Below are positions 1 to 8,432 of a stretch of 64,000 nt of DNA, piece after piece; the first letter of the stretch is position 1; the number at the start of each line of letters is the position of its first letter. The notes under the pieces are model-generated. The model saw only the letters and a list, made by a program, of their open reading frames with translations, had not been told where the DNA came from and did no database searches. The position numbers and the translations under genes were made by a program. Source of the DNA: VAZQ01 sp963816745 (GTDB lineage: Bacteria; Pseudomonadota; Alphaproteobacteria; Rhizobiales; Xanthobacteraceae). Location of the stretch: NCBI GenBank assembly GCA_963816745.1, contig CAWFLQ010000001.1, positions 806,001 through 870,000 on the forward strand. The letters run 5' to 3'.

Positions 1-1296
1 ACCGTCGCATCGATCCCGAGCTTCGTCCGGATGCCGTTCTGACCGACGCGGATGTATTCGTGGCCGCGCGCGGCGGGCATCACCACCAGGTCGCGCGAGG
101 CTTCCATCCGCGTCGCCAGCGCGTATTCCACGTCGTGCGGATCGCGGATGTCGATGTCCTCGTCCACCACGATGACGAGGTCGAGGTCCTTGAGCGCGCC
201 GAACGCGGCGAAGATCGCGTTGCGCTGGAGGCCGTCGTGCTGGGGCGTGGCCTTCTTCACCTGCACCACGGCGTGGAAGCGGTGCAGGCCGCCGGCCGTC
301 ATCTCGGCGTCGGTCACGATCGGCACCGCCGCTTGCAACACCTTCAACAGGCTCGCCTCCAACACGTACTTGCGCAGCATGATGGTCTCGCGGCCGTAGC
401 CGTTGATGGCGTGGTAGATCGGCCGCTCGCGGTGGGTGACGGCGGTGACCTCGAACACCGGCGCTTGGTCCGCCGGCGACAGGTAGCCCACGAACTCGCC
501 GAACGGCCCTTCGGTGACGGTCTCGTCAGTGAGCATGCGGCCTTCCAGGACGATCTCGGTCTCGGCAGGGATCAGCAGATCCTGCGAAACTCCCTTCACC
601 ACCGGCAGTGGCCGGCCGGCGAGGCCGCCCGCCACTGCCAGCTCGTCGGCATGCTCCGGCATCTGCGAGCCCATGGTCGCCGCGGTGTAGTGCAGTGCGA
701 GGTCGGAGCCGATGCACACCGCGATCGGCAGCGCTTCGCCCTTGCGCTTGGCGCGCTCGAAGGCGAGCCGCAGGTGACGGCCGTAGTCGAGCTTGACACC
801 GGTGCGGCCGCGACCCGTGAGCTGCAGGCGGTGATAGGAAGCATTGTATGTGCCGGTGTCGGGATCGCGCACGATCACGATGCCGGCGGTGACGAAGCGC
901 CCGGCATCGGCGGCGGTGTGGTGCAACGCCGGCAGCAGGCGCGCGAGGTCGATGTCCTTGGTGTGGACGTGTTGCTGCGCCGGCGCCTTCTCCACCAGGA
1001 CCGGCGGCTTGCGGCTCGCCGAGCGCGCGGCCGATGAATTGGCGGATGCCATTGAAGTCGATACCGAAGGCCGCCTCGCAGTTCGCCTGGCAGGAGAGCA
1101 GGTTGCCGATGACGGGGGTGTCGTAGCCGTCGACGGCGGTGAACAGCAGCGCCGGACCGCCGTCGAGCTTCTTCATGATGGCGGCGACCTCGAGGTGCGG
1201 ATCGACCGGCGCGGTGTAGGCGGTGAGCCGCCCCTGCACCGCCATGCGGTCGAGGGCGGAGCGGAAGCGCGTGTCGAGGACGCCGGAATTGGACAT
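1..1296 (-). CDS. UbiD-family decarboxylase (C-terminus outside window, frameshifted)
   Basis: The product resembles UbiD-family (de)carboxylases, which use prenylated FMN to remove or add carboxyl groups on unsaturated or aromatic acids. About the first 95 residues read in one frame, with family-like FTAVDGYDTPVIGNLLS. The rest, including the characteristic EGPFGEFVGYLSP stretch and the terminal KLGIDAT, reads in a second frame. The switch is near position 1012 and has the sign of one extra base, so it is probably a sequence error. The ATG at 1296 has AAGG about 9 nt upstream; a GTG at 1314 is an alternative. The gene runs off the left edge a few residues before its expected end. No UbiX-type prenyltransferase is visible, so the substrate cannot be inferred. 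Confidence 0.85.
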
Positions 1297-1391
1297 GGTC
1301 GATGCCTTGATCACAGAGGGGACGGCCTTGTTCAGGAGCAGAGTTGCAAACTAGCGCGAAGCATGACAATGGCAAAGCCGAGGGGGTGCTC

Positions 1392-2274
1392 ATGACCAAA
1401 GCGGTGCTCGGCATCATCGGCGGCTCCGGCATCTACGACCTGCCGGGGCTGGAGAAGGTGCGACAGAAGAAGATCAAGAGCCCGTGGGGCGAACCATCGG
1501 CGCCGTTGCGCGTCGGCGAGATCGCGGGCACGCCGGTCGTGTTCCTCTCCCGCCACGACAAGGGCCACCGGCTCTCGCCGTCCGACATCAACTATCGCGC
1601 CAATATCGACGCGCTCAAGCGCGCGGGCGTGACCGACCTGGTCTCGCTCTCGGCCTGCGGCTCGTTCAAGCAGGAGCTGCCGCCCGGCACCTTCGTGCTG
1701 GTCGACCAGTTCGTCGACCGCACCTACAACCGGCGCAAGCTCGTTCTTCGGCAAGGGCTGCGTCGCGCATGTGTCGATGGCGCATCCGGTCTCGCCGCTC
1801 CTGCAGGACCGCATCGCCGCCGCTGCCGGGCTCGAAGGGATCAACATCGTGCGCGGCGGCACCTATGTGTGCATGGAAGGGCCGCAGTTCTCCACCTACG
1901 CCGAGAGCATGACCTACAAGGGGCTCGGCTATTCCGTGATCGGCATGACCAACCTGCCGGAGGCGAAGCTCGCGCGCGAGGCCGAGCTCTGCTACGCCAC
2001 CGTCGCCATGGTCACCGACTTCGATTGTTGGCATCCCGACCACGACGCGGTGACGGTGCAGGACATCATCGCCGTGCTCACCGCCAATGCCGACAAGGCG
2101 AAGGGCCTGGTCGCCCGCCTCGCCCGCGATTTTCCGCGCGAGCACGAGCCGTGCCCCATCGGCTCGGACCGCGCGCTCGACACCGCGCTGATCACGGCGC
2201 CCGAGGCGCGCGACAAGAAGCTTCTGAAGAAGCTCGACGCAGTGGCGGGGAGGGTGCTGAGGACCAAGCGCTGA
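1392..2274 (+). CDS. mtnP: S-methyl-5'-thioadenosine phosphorylase (frameshifted)
   Basis: Catalyses phosphorolysis of methylthioadenosine to adenine and methylthioribose-1-phosphate in methionine salvage (cytosolic). The N-terminal GIIGGSGIYD, the central NYRANIDALK, MEGPQFSTYAESMTYK, GMTNLPEAKLAREAELCYA and the catalytic-aspartate motif TDFDCW are all present. The reading frame moves by +1 near position 1740: the N-terminal half ends at VDQFVDRTYNRR and resumes at SSFFGKGCVAHVSMAHP. One extra A in the GCAAGC context would explain it. The ATG at 1392 follows a strong GAGGGGG ribosome-binding site. Adenine released here could be recycled by the apt product encoded 1.5 kb downstream, so the two are a plausible functional pair. 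Total length is about 293 residues, normal for the family. Confidence 0.9.
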
Positions 2275-2286
2275 CGGGAGGCGGTC

Positions 2287-2721
2287 ATGACAGGCGATCA
2301 GCCGACATCGGTGGCCCAGCGCTCGGGTGCGGTCACGGTGGCAGGTGTCGTGCTCCTCATCCTGACCACGCCCTATGCATTGCTGGCCGCGATCTTCGGA
2401 GCGGAGGCTTCGATGCCCGGTCTCGCCGTCAGTTTCGGCAAGCTGATCGTGCCCGCCGGCCGCGGATTCGAAGCCATGGTGTCGTGCCTGGTATTGCTCG
2501 CGCTCTGCGCCTATGCCGGCCTGGCGATGATCTTCCGCTGGCGCGGTTGGCGGTCTGTGGCCGCGACGGTCGCGTGGCTGACCATCGCGCTCGGTGCGCT
2601 CTGCGTCTGGATATGGCTCGCCGGTCGCATCGTCGGGTTCAGCCCGGTGGTGCCGGTGGCCCTGTTCGCGATCGCCGGCTTCGTGCTGTGGGCCGGGCGA
2701 CAGGAGCCTGGGGCGGCGTGA
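2287..2721 (+). CDS. small four-helix membrane protein, unknown
   Basis: A 144-residue protein not recognised as a named family. Four hydrophobic segments are visible, roughly residues 15-40, 60-84, 92-112 and 117-135, joined by short basic or polar loops (RWRGWRS between the second and third). It starts 12 nt after the mtnP stop on the same strand, with GGGAGG just before the ATG, so it may be co-transcribed with mtnP. Codon usage is like that of its neighbours. It is probably an inner-membrane protein; no function can be assigned. Confidence 0.7.
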   Translation: MTGDQPTSVAQRSGAVTVAGVVLLILTTPYALLAAIFGAEASMPGLAVSFGKLIVPAGRGFEAMVSCLVLLALCAYAGLAMIFRWRGWRSVAATVAWLTIALGALCVWIWLAGRIVGFSPVVPVALFAIAGFVLWAGRQEPGAA

Positions 2722-2725
2722 GCGG

Positions 2726-3715
2726 TCAGGATCGGGGCGCGGTGCCGTGCGCGTAACGCCGCTGGATCTCGCGCGCCGCCATCGTGCCGCTGCCGATCGC
2801 GGTCGCGACGCAGGGGTGCGCCGGAAGGGCGACGTCGCCCACCGCGAATACGCCGCGGCACGACGTTTCCATGTTGCCGTCGACGATGAGATAGCCGTTG
2901 CGATCCTTCTCGAGCGGAAGCCCGGCGAGCCATGGCTCGCCCGCATTCGGCCGATAGCCGAACAGCAGCACGACATGGTCGACCTCGAGCTCTCCGCCGC
3001 CGCTCATGCGCAGGCGGACCCTGGTGCCGGCGTCGTCGAGTCGCCGCAACGGCGCGCCCCACCATGACCCGGGCCATGCCGGACGCCTCGTGCTTGCGCA
3101 GCTCCTGGACCAGGAGCGGCCGCGCGGTCGGTGACTTCGCCCGCATGACGACGGTCGCCCGCACGCCCTTGTCCGCGAGCATGCGGGAGACGTCGAAAGC
3201 GTTGTCGCCGCCGCCGATCACGGCGACATGCGAGCCCGGATCGGTCGCCCGGCTCGCCGATCCAGGACGGACCGAGGTGCACGCGGCCTTGCGCCGCCAG
3301 CCGCCGCGCGTTTTCGACCTGATCGAGCCACTCCTCGCCGCGAAATGACGTGCCGGTTGCGATCACGATCGCCGGGCAGGACAGGGACTGCGCCGCACGG
3401 CCGTCGGCAAACGCCACGTCGAGCCGGAAACTGCCGTCACGCTCGCGCCGCAGCCGCTCCGGTCGCGCCCGAAGCCAAGTCTCGACCGCCGCCCGCCTCT
3501 ATGTGACGTGCGAACGCGGCCGCGTTCTCTCGCGCGCTCTCGCCCGGGCGCCCGAGCAGCCAATCGTTGGGATAGGGGCTCAGCCGCGCCATGCCGCCGA
3601 GCGCGCTCTCCCTCTCGATGATGACCGGGCGCAGCCCGTAGTTCACCAGCCACAGCGCACAGGACATGCCCGCCGGCCCGCCGCCGATGATCGGCACATT
3701 TGGCGATTTAGACAT
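2726..3715 (-). CDS. TrxR-like FAD/NAD(P)H oxidoreductase (three frameshifts)
   Basis: A two-dinucleotide-domain flavoprotein of the thioredoxin reductase-like fold. The FAD Rossmann motif IIGGGPAGMSCALWL is at the N-terminus, an NAD(P)H Rossmann motif IGGGDNAFDVSRML in the middle, and the C-terminal FAD-binding motif FAVGDVALPAHPCVATAIGSG near the end. The pieces occupy frames that step by one extra base near 3460, 3235 and 3055, so the gene is probably intact in the organism. No CxxC redox pair is seen in the pyridine-nucleotide domain, which argues against a true thioredoxin reductase and for a ferredoxin/flavodoxin-NADP reductase-like or other NAD(P)/FAD oxidoreductase. The ATG at 3715 gives the expected N-terminus. 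The gene is divergent from apt and convergent with the membrane-protein gene. Confidence 0.8.
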
Positions 3716-3821
3716 TGTCAGTCAGGCCACCACCGCCTATTGCGTTATTTGCGGGCCCCATGGTTCGCCAGAGTGGAGCCTCCCGCAAGCCTGCAAGTCC
3801 CTTGTTCTACGCGAGAATCTC

Positions 3822-4370
3822 ATGGTCAGCACGCAATTCGAGCACGATCTCAAGGAAGCGATCCGCACCATTCCGGACTATCCCAAGCCCGGGATCATGT
3901 TCCGCGACATCACCACGCTGCTCGGCGATGCGCGTGCCTTCCGCCGCGCGGTCGACGAGCTGGTGCAGCCCTGGGCCGGCATGAAGATCGACAAGGTCGC
4001 CGGCATCGAGGCGCGCGGCTTTATTCTGGGCGGGGCGGTGGCGCATCAGGTGTCGGCCGGGTTCGTGCCGATCCGCAAGAAGGGCAAGCTGCCGCACAAG
4101 CGGGTCTCGATCGCGTATTCCCTGGAGTACGGCCTCGACGAGATGGAGATGCACGAGGACGCGGTGGAGAAGGGCGACCGTGTCATCCTGGTGGACGACC
4201 TGATCGCCACCGGCGGGACGGCGGAGGGTGCGGTGAAGCTCTTGCGCCAACTCGGCGCGCAGGTGCTCGCCGCCTGCTTCATCATCGATCTGCCCGACCT
4301 CGGCGGCGCCGACAAGCTGCGCAAGCTCGACGTGCCCGTGCGCACGCTGATCACGTTCGAGGGGCATTGA
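3822..4370 (+). CDS. apt: adenine phosphoribosyltransferase
   Basis: Converts adenine plus PRPP to AMP in cytosolic purine salvage. The 182-residue length matches the family (about 170-185). The N-terminal IRTIPDYPKPGIMFRDITTL is diagnostic of Apt, and the type I PRTase PRPP-binding motif VILVDDLIATGGTA is intact, as are AGIEARGFILGG and the IRKKGKLP loop. The start is the ATG that opens MVSTQFEHDLK; longer in-frame extensions run into unconserved sequence. It is followed directly by a palindromic repeat and would recycle the adenine made by mtnP upstream. Confidence 0.95.
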   Translation: MVSTQFEHDLKEAIRTIPDYPKPGIMFRDITTLLGDARAFRRAVDELVQPWAGMKIDKVAGIEARGFILGGAVAHQVSAGFVPIRKKGKLPHKRVSIAYSLEYGLDEMEMHEDAVEKGDRVILVDDLIATGGTAEGAVKLLRQLGAQVLAACFIIDLPDLGGADKLRKLDVPVRTLITFEGH

Positions 4371-4373
4371 GGC

Positions 4374-4465
4374 GTAGGTTGGGTCGAGTTCTTCACGAGA
4401 CCCAACATCCACGACCTCGGCTTCAGTTGTTGGGTCCCGCGCAAAGAGCGCTCGACCCAACCTAC
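4374..4465. repeat. palindromic intergenic repeat, GTAGGTTGGGTCGAG arms
   Basis: A perfect 15-bp inverted repeat: GTAGGTTGGGTCGAG at 4374-4388 matches CTCGACCCAACCTAC at 4451-4465. A nested inner pair is GACCCAAC (4399-4406) and GTTGGGTC (4429-4436). It lies between two convergent genes and its right end carries the CTA that is the TAG stop of the minus-strand ATPase gene. It could act as a bidirectional terminator, but no T-tract is seen. It belongs with the other GTAGG/GTAGC palindromes in this window. Confidence 0.85.
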
Positions 4466-5277
4466 AAGCTCACCCCCGGCAGCGAGGTCCGCAGCTTGTC
4501 CAGCAGCAGCCGCAATTCGAGCTCGCGGAATTCGAGGAAGGTCCGCCGCGTCCACGCCCGCAGCTCGAAGGCGAGCTCGAGCGGGATAGCCATCGGCAAC
4601 CGATCGTGGAGATCGGCGAAGGAATAGGTCGACTTGTCGATCTGCGCCAGCAGCATGGGCGCCAGCACGGGGATTTGCAGCGGCACCCCCACCGTCTGCG
4701 CGAACGGAAACTTTTCCCGCAGGTTGCGCCCCCGGACGATCGCCTCGTTGAGCACCGGAACGAGGAAGGCGCTTCGCATACGCCGTTGCAAATTGGCATA
4801 GGCCTTGACCGCCGCCGGGTGCGGGTCGGCGGCGAACAGGATCATCGGCTCGATCCCGCGCCGCCGGGTCTCCTCGAAAAAGCGAATTTCCTGTGTGATC
4901 GTGAAGAAACGCTCGAACGAGGCGTGGCCGACGTCGACGACCTTGGCGATCCCGTCGTTGATGATCAGCCGGTCGAACAGCGCCATCTGGCCCCTGACGT
5001 CGGCCAGGTCGGCCGCGGTGGCCACGTCCGGCAGATAGTCCCGCAGCGCCTCGCCCTCGGCGTTGAGATCGAAGGCCGCGGCCTGGCCGCCGTCGTGACG
5101 CAGGAAATCGGTCAGGAGGCGGGCAACGAAGGTCTTGCCGACCTGCGCCCGCGGCGACACGACGATGCAGATCAGGGCCCGCTTTCTCGCCTCTCTCGCC
5201 GGCTCATTCGAATCGACATGCCCACGCGTGTCGTCGCCTTGGGGCGCCGTCGCTTTCTGGCTGTCGCTCCTCGGCAC
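4462..5277 (-). CDS. ParA/MinD-like ATPase with degenerate P-loop
   Basis: A 271-residue P-loop protein that appears to be a diverged paralogue of the ATPase encoded immediately upstream (5438-6223). The Walker A region reads SPRAQVGKTFVARLLTDFL, keeping GKT but with arginine where the deviant Walker A signature lysine normally stands and without the KGG. Later ALFDRLIINDG and KVVDVGHASFERFF align with switch regions of the neighbour. The first ~35 residues are polar and unconserved. The start is GTG at 5277, the most upstream in-frame start; a shorter product is possible. No parB or chromosome-partition neighbour is present. Its stop codon is formed by the palindromic repeat end. Confidence 0.65.
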   Translation of the reverse strand: MPRSDSQKATAPQGDDTRGHVDSNEPAREARKRALICIVVSPRAQVGKTFVARLLTDFLRHDGGQAAAFDLNAEGEALRDYLPDVATAADLADVRGQMALFDRLIINDGIAKVVDVGHASFERFFTITQEIRFFEETRRRGIEPMILFAADPHPAAVKAYANLQRRMRSAFLVPVLNEAIVRGRNLREKFPFAQTVGVPLQIPVLAPMLLAQIDKSTYSFADLHDRLPMAIPLELAFELRAWTRRTFLEFRELELRLLLDKLRTSLPGVSL

Positions 5278-5302
5278 GGCGTATTCGCGTCCTTGGCATT
5301 TG

Positions 5303-5408
5303 TAGCCCGGATGGAGCGAAGCGAAATCCGGGACAGCCGTCCGTTCGCCGAATCGTCATCGAGCGCGCAGTTCTCGCCCCCGGATTGCGCTTCGCTCCAT
5401 GCGGGCTA
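5303..5408. repeat. palindromic repeat, TAGCCCGGATGGAGCGAAGCG type
   Basis: Arms TAGCCCGGATGGAGCGAAGCG (from 5303) and CGCTTCGCTCCATGCGGGCTA (ending 5408) are near-perfect inverted complements, with inner AATCCGGG/CCCGGATT pairing. This is a very common repeat type in Bradyrhizobium-like genomes. It separates the two paralogous ParA-like ATPase genes. A related copy lies at 58969-59086. Confidence 0.85.
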
Positions 5409-5437
5409 GGTTCTGCGCCCGGCGTGGTTTGCCAGCC

Positions 5438-6223
5438 TTATCCGGTCGCCTGAATCTTCTGGACCGGGGTGGCCGTGGCCGCGCCCGAAGCAGGCGCCCG
5501 CGCGGCGACGATGTCGGTCAGGTTGATGCGGTCGTACTCGGCCCAGACATTGCCCAGCCAATGGCGGACATAGCCGCGCAGCACGAAGGAGTAGGAGGCC
5601 GGCTCCCCGCTCTGCTTCTTGTTGGCGATGAAGGTGAGATACGGCACGGAGGCCAATTCCACCTGCTCGGTCGCCATCTCGTTGAGCTTCGGGATCACGA
5701 GCTCGACCGCGTTGGGGATCTGCTTGAAATAGGACGAGTGCGTCGCCTCGTCCCATTCGAAGAAATGGGTGTTGTTGATGAAGTTCTTCACCATGAAATA
5801 TTTTGCATCGCCGAGATAGGCGGCGGTCTCGTTGATCTCGTCGAGCGAGGCAATCGACGGCCCGAGAATGTGGAACACGGCAAAGGTGATCTGGCCCTTC
5901 TTGGCGGCCTCGATGAACCCGATGTCGCGCAGCGCCTTGAGGGTCGGGGACATCAGGCCGGCGCGCACGTCGATCACGGTGACCGAGGCGTCGGCGGAGT
6001 TGAGGGTGTCGAAGATCTTCATCTGATCGGCGATCAAAGTCATGTCCACGACTTCGGTCAGCGCCGGATGGAAGCGCTTGAGCGTGCCGCGCGGGGCTTC
6101 GGTGTCGAAGGCGCGGGTGGTGACTTGATGGGCGATGAAGTAGTCGAGCAGCGTGCGCGCGACCGTGGTCTTGCCCACGCCGCCCTTGTCCGCTCCGACG
6201 ATGATGACTGCTGGCTTTGCCAT
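5438..6223 (-). CDS. ParA/MinD-like ATPase
   Basis: A 261-residue SIMIBI-class ATPase. The deviant Walker A motif GADKGGVGKTTVARTLLDYF is complete, including the signature lysine. The A' region reads TRAFDTEAPRGTLKRFHP and the Walker B-like strand SVTVIDVRAGLMSP. ParA/MinD relatives use ATP-dependent dimerisation to position DNA, protein complexes or cell-division machinery. Here there is no adjacent parB, centromere-like repeat array, minC/minE or flagellar gene, so the cargo is unknown. The gene lies upstream of, and on the same strand as, a shorter diverged paralogue, with a palindromic repeat between them. The last ~25 residues are Ala/Thr-rich and probably disordered. Confidence 0.8.
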   Translation of the reverse strand: MAKPAVIIVGADKGGVGKTTVARTLLDYFIAHQVTTRAFDTEAPRGTLKRFHPALTEVVDMTLIADQMKIFDTLNSADASVTVIDVRAGLMSPTLKALRDIGFIEAAKKGQITFAVFHILGPSIASLDEINETAAYLGDAKYFMVKNFINNTHFFEWDEATHSSYFKQIPNAVELVIPKLNEMATEQVELASVPYLTFIANKKQSGEPASYSFVLRGYVRHWLGNVWAEYDRINLTDIVAARAPASGAATATPVQKIQATG

Positions 6224-6351
6224 TGGCTGCCCCCCTGATCACATGGTGTCGAGCCTTGGGCTAGACCATGACAGAACGGCGGTACTATTTGCACGTTTCT
6301 CCGCGCCGAAATCCGGAGTTCTGCACATGAATCCACAACTTCGATTATTGG

Positions 6352-6518
6352 TAGTGTCCCGATTCCGAAGCTCGCAAGCATTTGCAGCCCGCTCTCATGC
6401 GAGCTTCGGAATCGAAAGGGACAACTAGCAACTCTATGATCTAGTGCCCCTTTTGAACCGGAAGTTCGCAACGCACTCGCAGCAACATGTGTGCGAATGT
6501 CGGGTTCGGGGGCGCTAG
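6352..6518. repeat. two adjacent CTAGTG-type palindromes
   Basis: Two imperfect palindromes lie back to back. The first pairs TAGTGTCCCGATTCCGAAGC (from 6352) with GAGCTTCGGAATCGAAAGGG (ending before ACAACTA at about 6427). The second pairs CTAGTGCCCCTTTTGAACCG (6441) with the CGGGTTCGGGGGCGCTAG end (6518). The CTAG at the right end supplies the TAG stop codon of the protease gene. The 291-bp space between the ATPase and protease genes holds nothing else recognisable. Confidence 0.75.
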
Positions 6519-7696
6519 CGCGGTCCCCAAGGTCCGGGAGGGGAGCCCGGAGCAGGACCACCGTCGCTATTTCCCGATGAAGTGCCGCCAATTTCGATCG
6601 GCGGTCGCGCCGGCAGGAACGGCTTCTCGCCTTCCTGGGCGCCGCCCCAGGGTCCGGGCTGCGCGGGCGGGTCCGTGCCGTCCTGCTGCCCATGCTCCTG
6701 GTCGCCTTCCTGCGATTCGTCGGGCTCCGGCAAGGCGATCGGGCCGGGATCGTGGCCGCCGGCGAACTTCACCAGCGCCGCCACGCGCGCGTCGATCGGC
6801 GGATGGGTGTCGAAAATGTTGGAAAAACCGGTGCGTGGATTGTCGATGCACATTTCCATGACCCCGGATGTCGCACCTTCGAGCTCGCCGCGGCCCTCGA
6901 TCTTTCGCAGCGCGGAGATCATCGCGTCCGGGTTCTTGGTGAGCTCGACCGCGCCGGCATCGGCGAGATACTCGCGTTTGCGCGAGAGCGCGAAGCGGAT
7001 GACGACCGACAGGATCCAGGCGACGACGACGAGCGCGACGGCGATGAGGATCGCGATCCCGGCGCCCTTGCGGTCGCCGCCGCCGCGCCCGCCGCGCCAG
7101 CTCAGTCCGACCCGGAAGACCAGCTCGGCGAAGAACGCGATCACGCCGGCGATGACCACGGCGATCACCAGCATGCGCACGTCGCCGTTGCGGATGTGGG
7201 TCAGCTCGTGGCCCAGCACCGCCTCGACCTCGGCGTCGTCGAGCCTGTTGATCAGGCCCGACGTCACCGAGATCGAATATTGCTTCTCGTTCAGGCCGGT
7301 CGCAAAGGCGTTGAGGTTGCCGTCCTCGATCACCTTGAGCTTCGGCATGGGAATGCCGCGGGAAATGCAGAGGTTCTCGAGTAGATTGTAGAGCCGCGGC
7401 TCCTCCTGCCGCGTCACCTCGCGCCCGCCGGTGATCGCGTCGATCATCGCCTGGTGGAATTTGTAGGCGATCAAGATCCACAGCGCGGTGCCGACCGTTG
7501 CGAACGGCGCGGCGTAGAGAGCGTCGGTCAGGGCGCGGCGCAGCAGCACGTTGACCGGCGCCGAGGTGGTGAGCGCCTCGCCCATGAGCGCGCCGGCATA
7601 GACCAGCAGATAGACCAGAAAGAACAGGCCGATCAGCAGCGCGACCGAGCGCCGCTTGTTCGACTGGATGTGGGTGTAGAGCCCGTAGGCGGCCAT
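6515..7696 (-). CDS. HtpX-like M48 membrane zinc metalloprotease
   Basis: A 393-residue integral-membrane protease of the M48 family. Two N-terminal membrane segments (about residues 18-38 and 60-82) precede the zinc-binding HELTH motif (HExxH) in EVEAVLGHELTHIRNGDVRM. Two further hydrophobic segments follow, then REYLADAGAVELTKNP, which carries the third zinc ligand. The C-terminal ~100 residues are a Pro/Gly-rich, probably disordered tail ending PGSPPGPWGPR. M48 proteases of this type act in envelope quality control. The gene follows lemA by 22 nt on the same strand, and LemA plus M48/HtpX-like peptidase pairs are common, so a shared operon is likely. The TAG stop lies in a palindromic repeat. 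Confidence 0.88.
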   Translation of the reverse strand: MAAYGLYTHIQSNKRRSVALLIGLFFLVYLLVYAGALMGEALTTSAPVNVLLRRALTDALYAAPFATVGTALWILIAYKFHQAMIDAITGGREVTRQEEPRLYNLLENLCISRGIPMPKLKVIEDGNLNAFATGLNEKQYSISVTSGLINRLDDAEVEAVLGHELTHIRNGDVRMLVIAVVIAGVIAFFAELVFRVGLSWRGGRGGGDRKGAGIAILIAVALVVVAWILSVVIRFALSRKREYLADAGAVELTKNPDAMISALRKIEGRGELEGATSGVMEMCIDNPRTGFSNIFDTHPPIDARVAALVKFAGGHDPGPIALPEPDESQEGDQEHGQQDGTDPPAQPGPWGGAQEGEKPFLPARPPIEIGGTSSGNSDGGPAPGSPPGPWGPR

Positions 7697-7718
7697 GGTC
7701 GCGTCAGAACTGGGCGCG

Positions 7719-8297
7719 TCAGAACTTCACCTGCGGCGCCTGCTCGAGCACCTTGCGCTCCTCGGCGCCGACGTCGAAGAACTCCTTCTGTGTGAATCCG
7801 AGCGAGCCCGCGAGCAGCACGGCGGGGAACTGCTGGATGCCGGTGTTGTATTCCTGCACGGCGTTGTTGAAGAAGCGGCGCGCCGCGGCGATCTTGTTCT
7901 CGATGTCGGAGAGCTCGCTCTGCAGCTGCTGGAAGTTCTGGTTGGCCTTGAGGTCGGGATAGGCCTCGCTCAGCGCGAACAATTGCCGCAACGCGCCGCT
8001 CAGCACGTTCTCGGCGGCGGCCTGGGCGGCGACTCCGCCCGCCTGCGCGGTGACGGCGGCGTTGCGCGCCTGCACGACTGCTTCCAAGGTGCCGCGCTCG
8101 TGGCTGGCATAGCCCTTCACCGTCTCGACCAGGTTGGGAATGAGATCGTGGCGCTGCTTGGTCTGCACGTCGATGTCGGCGAAGGCCTGGTTGACCCGTT
8201 GCCGCATCGCAACGAGCCCGTTGTAGATCATGATGATCCACAGGACGAGCAGCACGATCGCGCCGATGATGATCCAGGTTGTCATGGTAGAGGACAT
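7719..8297 (-). CDS. lemA: LemA family protein
   Basis: A 192-residue LemA-family protein: one N-terminal membrane helix (WIIIGAIVLLVLWIIMIYN) followed by a helical-bundle domain with the family signature RVNQAFADIDVQTKQRHDLI and, near the end, ARRFFNNAVQEYNTGIQQFP. LemA proteins are membrane-anchored with a helical domain outside the membrane; their function is not settled. The ATG at 8297 is preceded by GGAG at a good distance; a second ATG four codons in is the alternative. It lies directly upstream of the M48 protease gene and is probably translated from the same transcript. Confidence 0.93.
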   Translation of the reverse strand: MSSTMTTWIIIGAIVLLVLWIIMIYNGLVAMRQRVNQAFADIDVQTKQRHDLIPNLVETVKGYASHERGTLEAVVQARNAAVTAQAGGVAAQAAAENVLSGALRQLFALSEAYPDLKANQNFQQLQSELSDIENKIAAARRFFNNAVQEYNTGIQQFPAVLLAGSLGFTQKEFFDVGAEERKVLEQAPQVKF

Positions 8298-8432
8298 GAG
8301 GCGGCTCCTCGGAAGGCCTATGATTCTCGGCCGGCCACAATGTATGGGGTAGCGGCGTAGGATGGAAGCTGCGCCGGGGGAACGCGATCCGCTGACAAAT
8401 CGTTGCCTTGATCGGATCCCGATGAGGCGATC

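Noticed and set aside
60..1037. Long plus-strand open frame over the UbiD gene
   Set aside because: It is antisense to clear UbiD coding sequence; its His/Arg/Val-rich translation is typical of shadow frames in GC-rich DNA.
4374..4465. Palindromic repeats as Rho-independent terminators
   Set aside because: They lack a following T-tract; only the hairpin at 45348-45382 meets the normal criteria.
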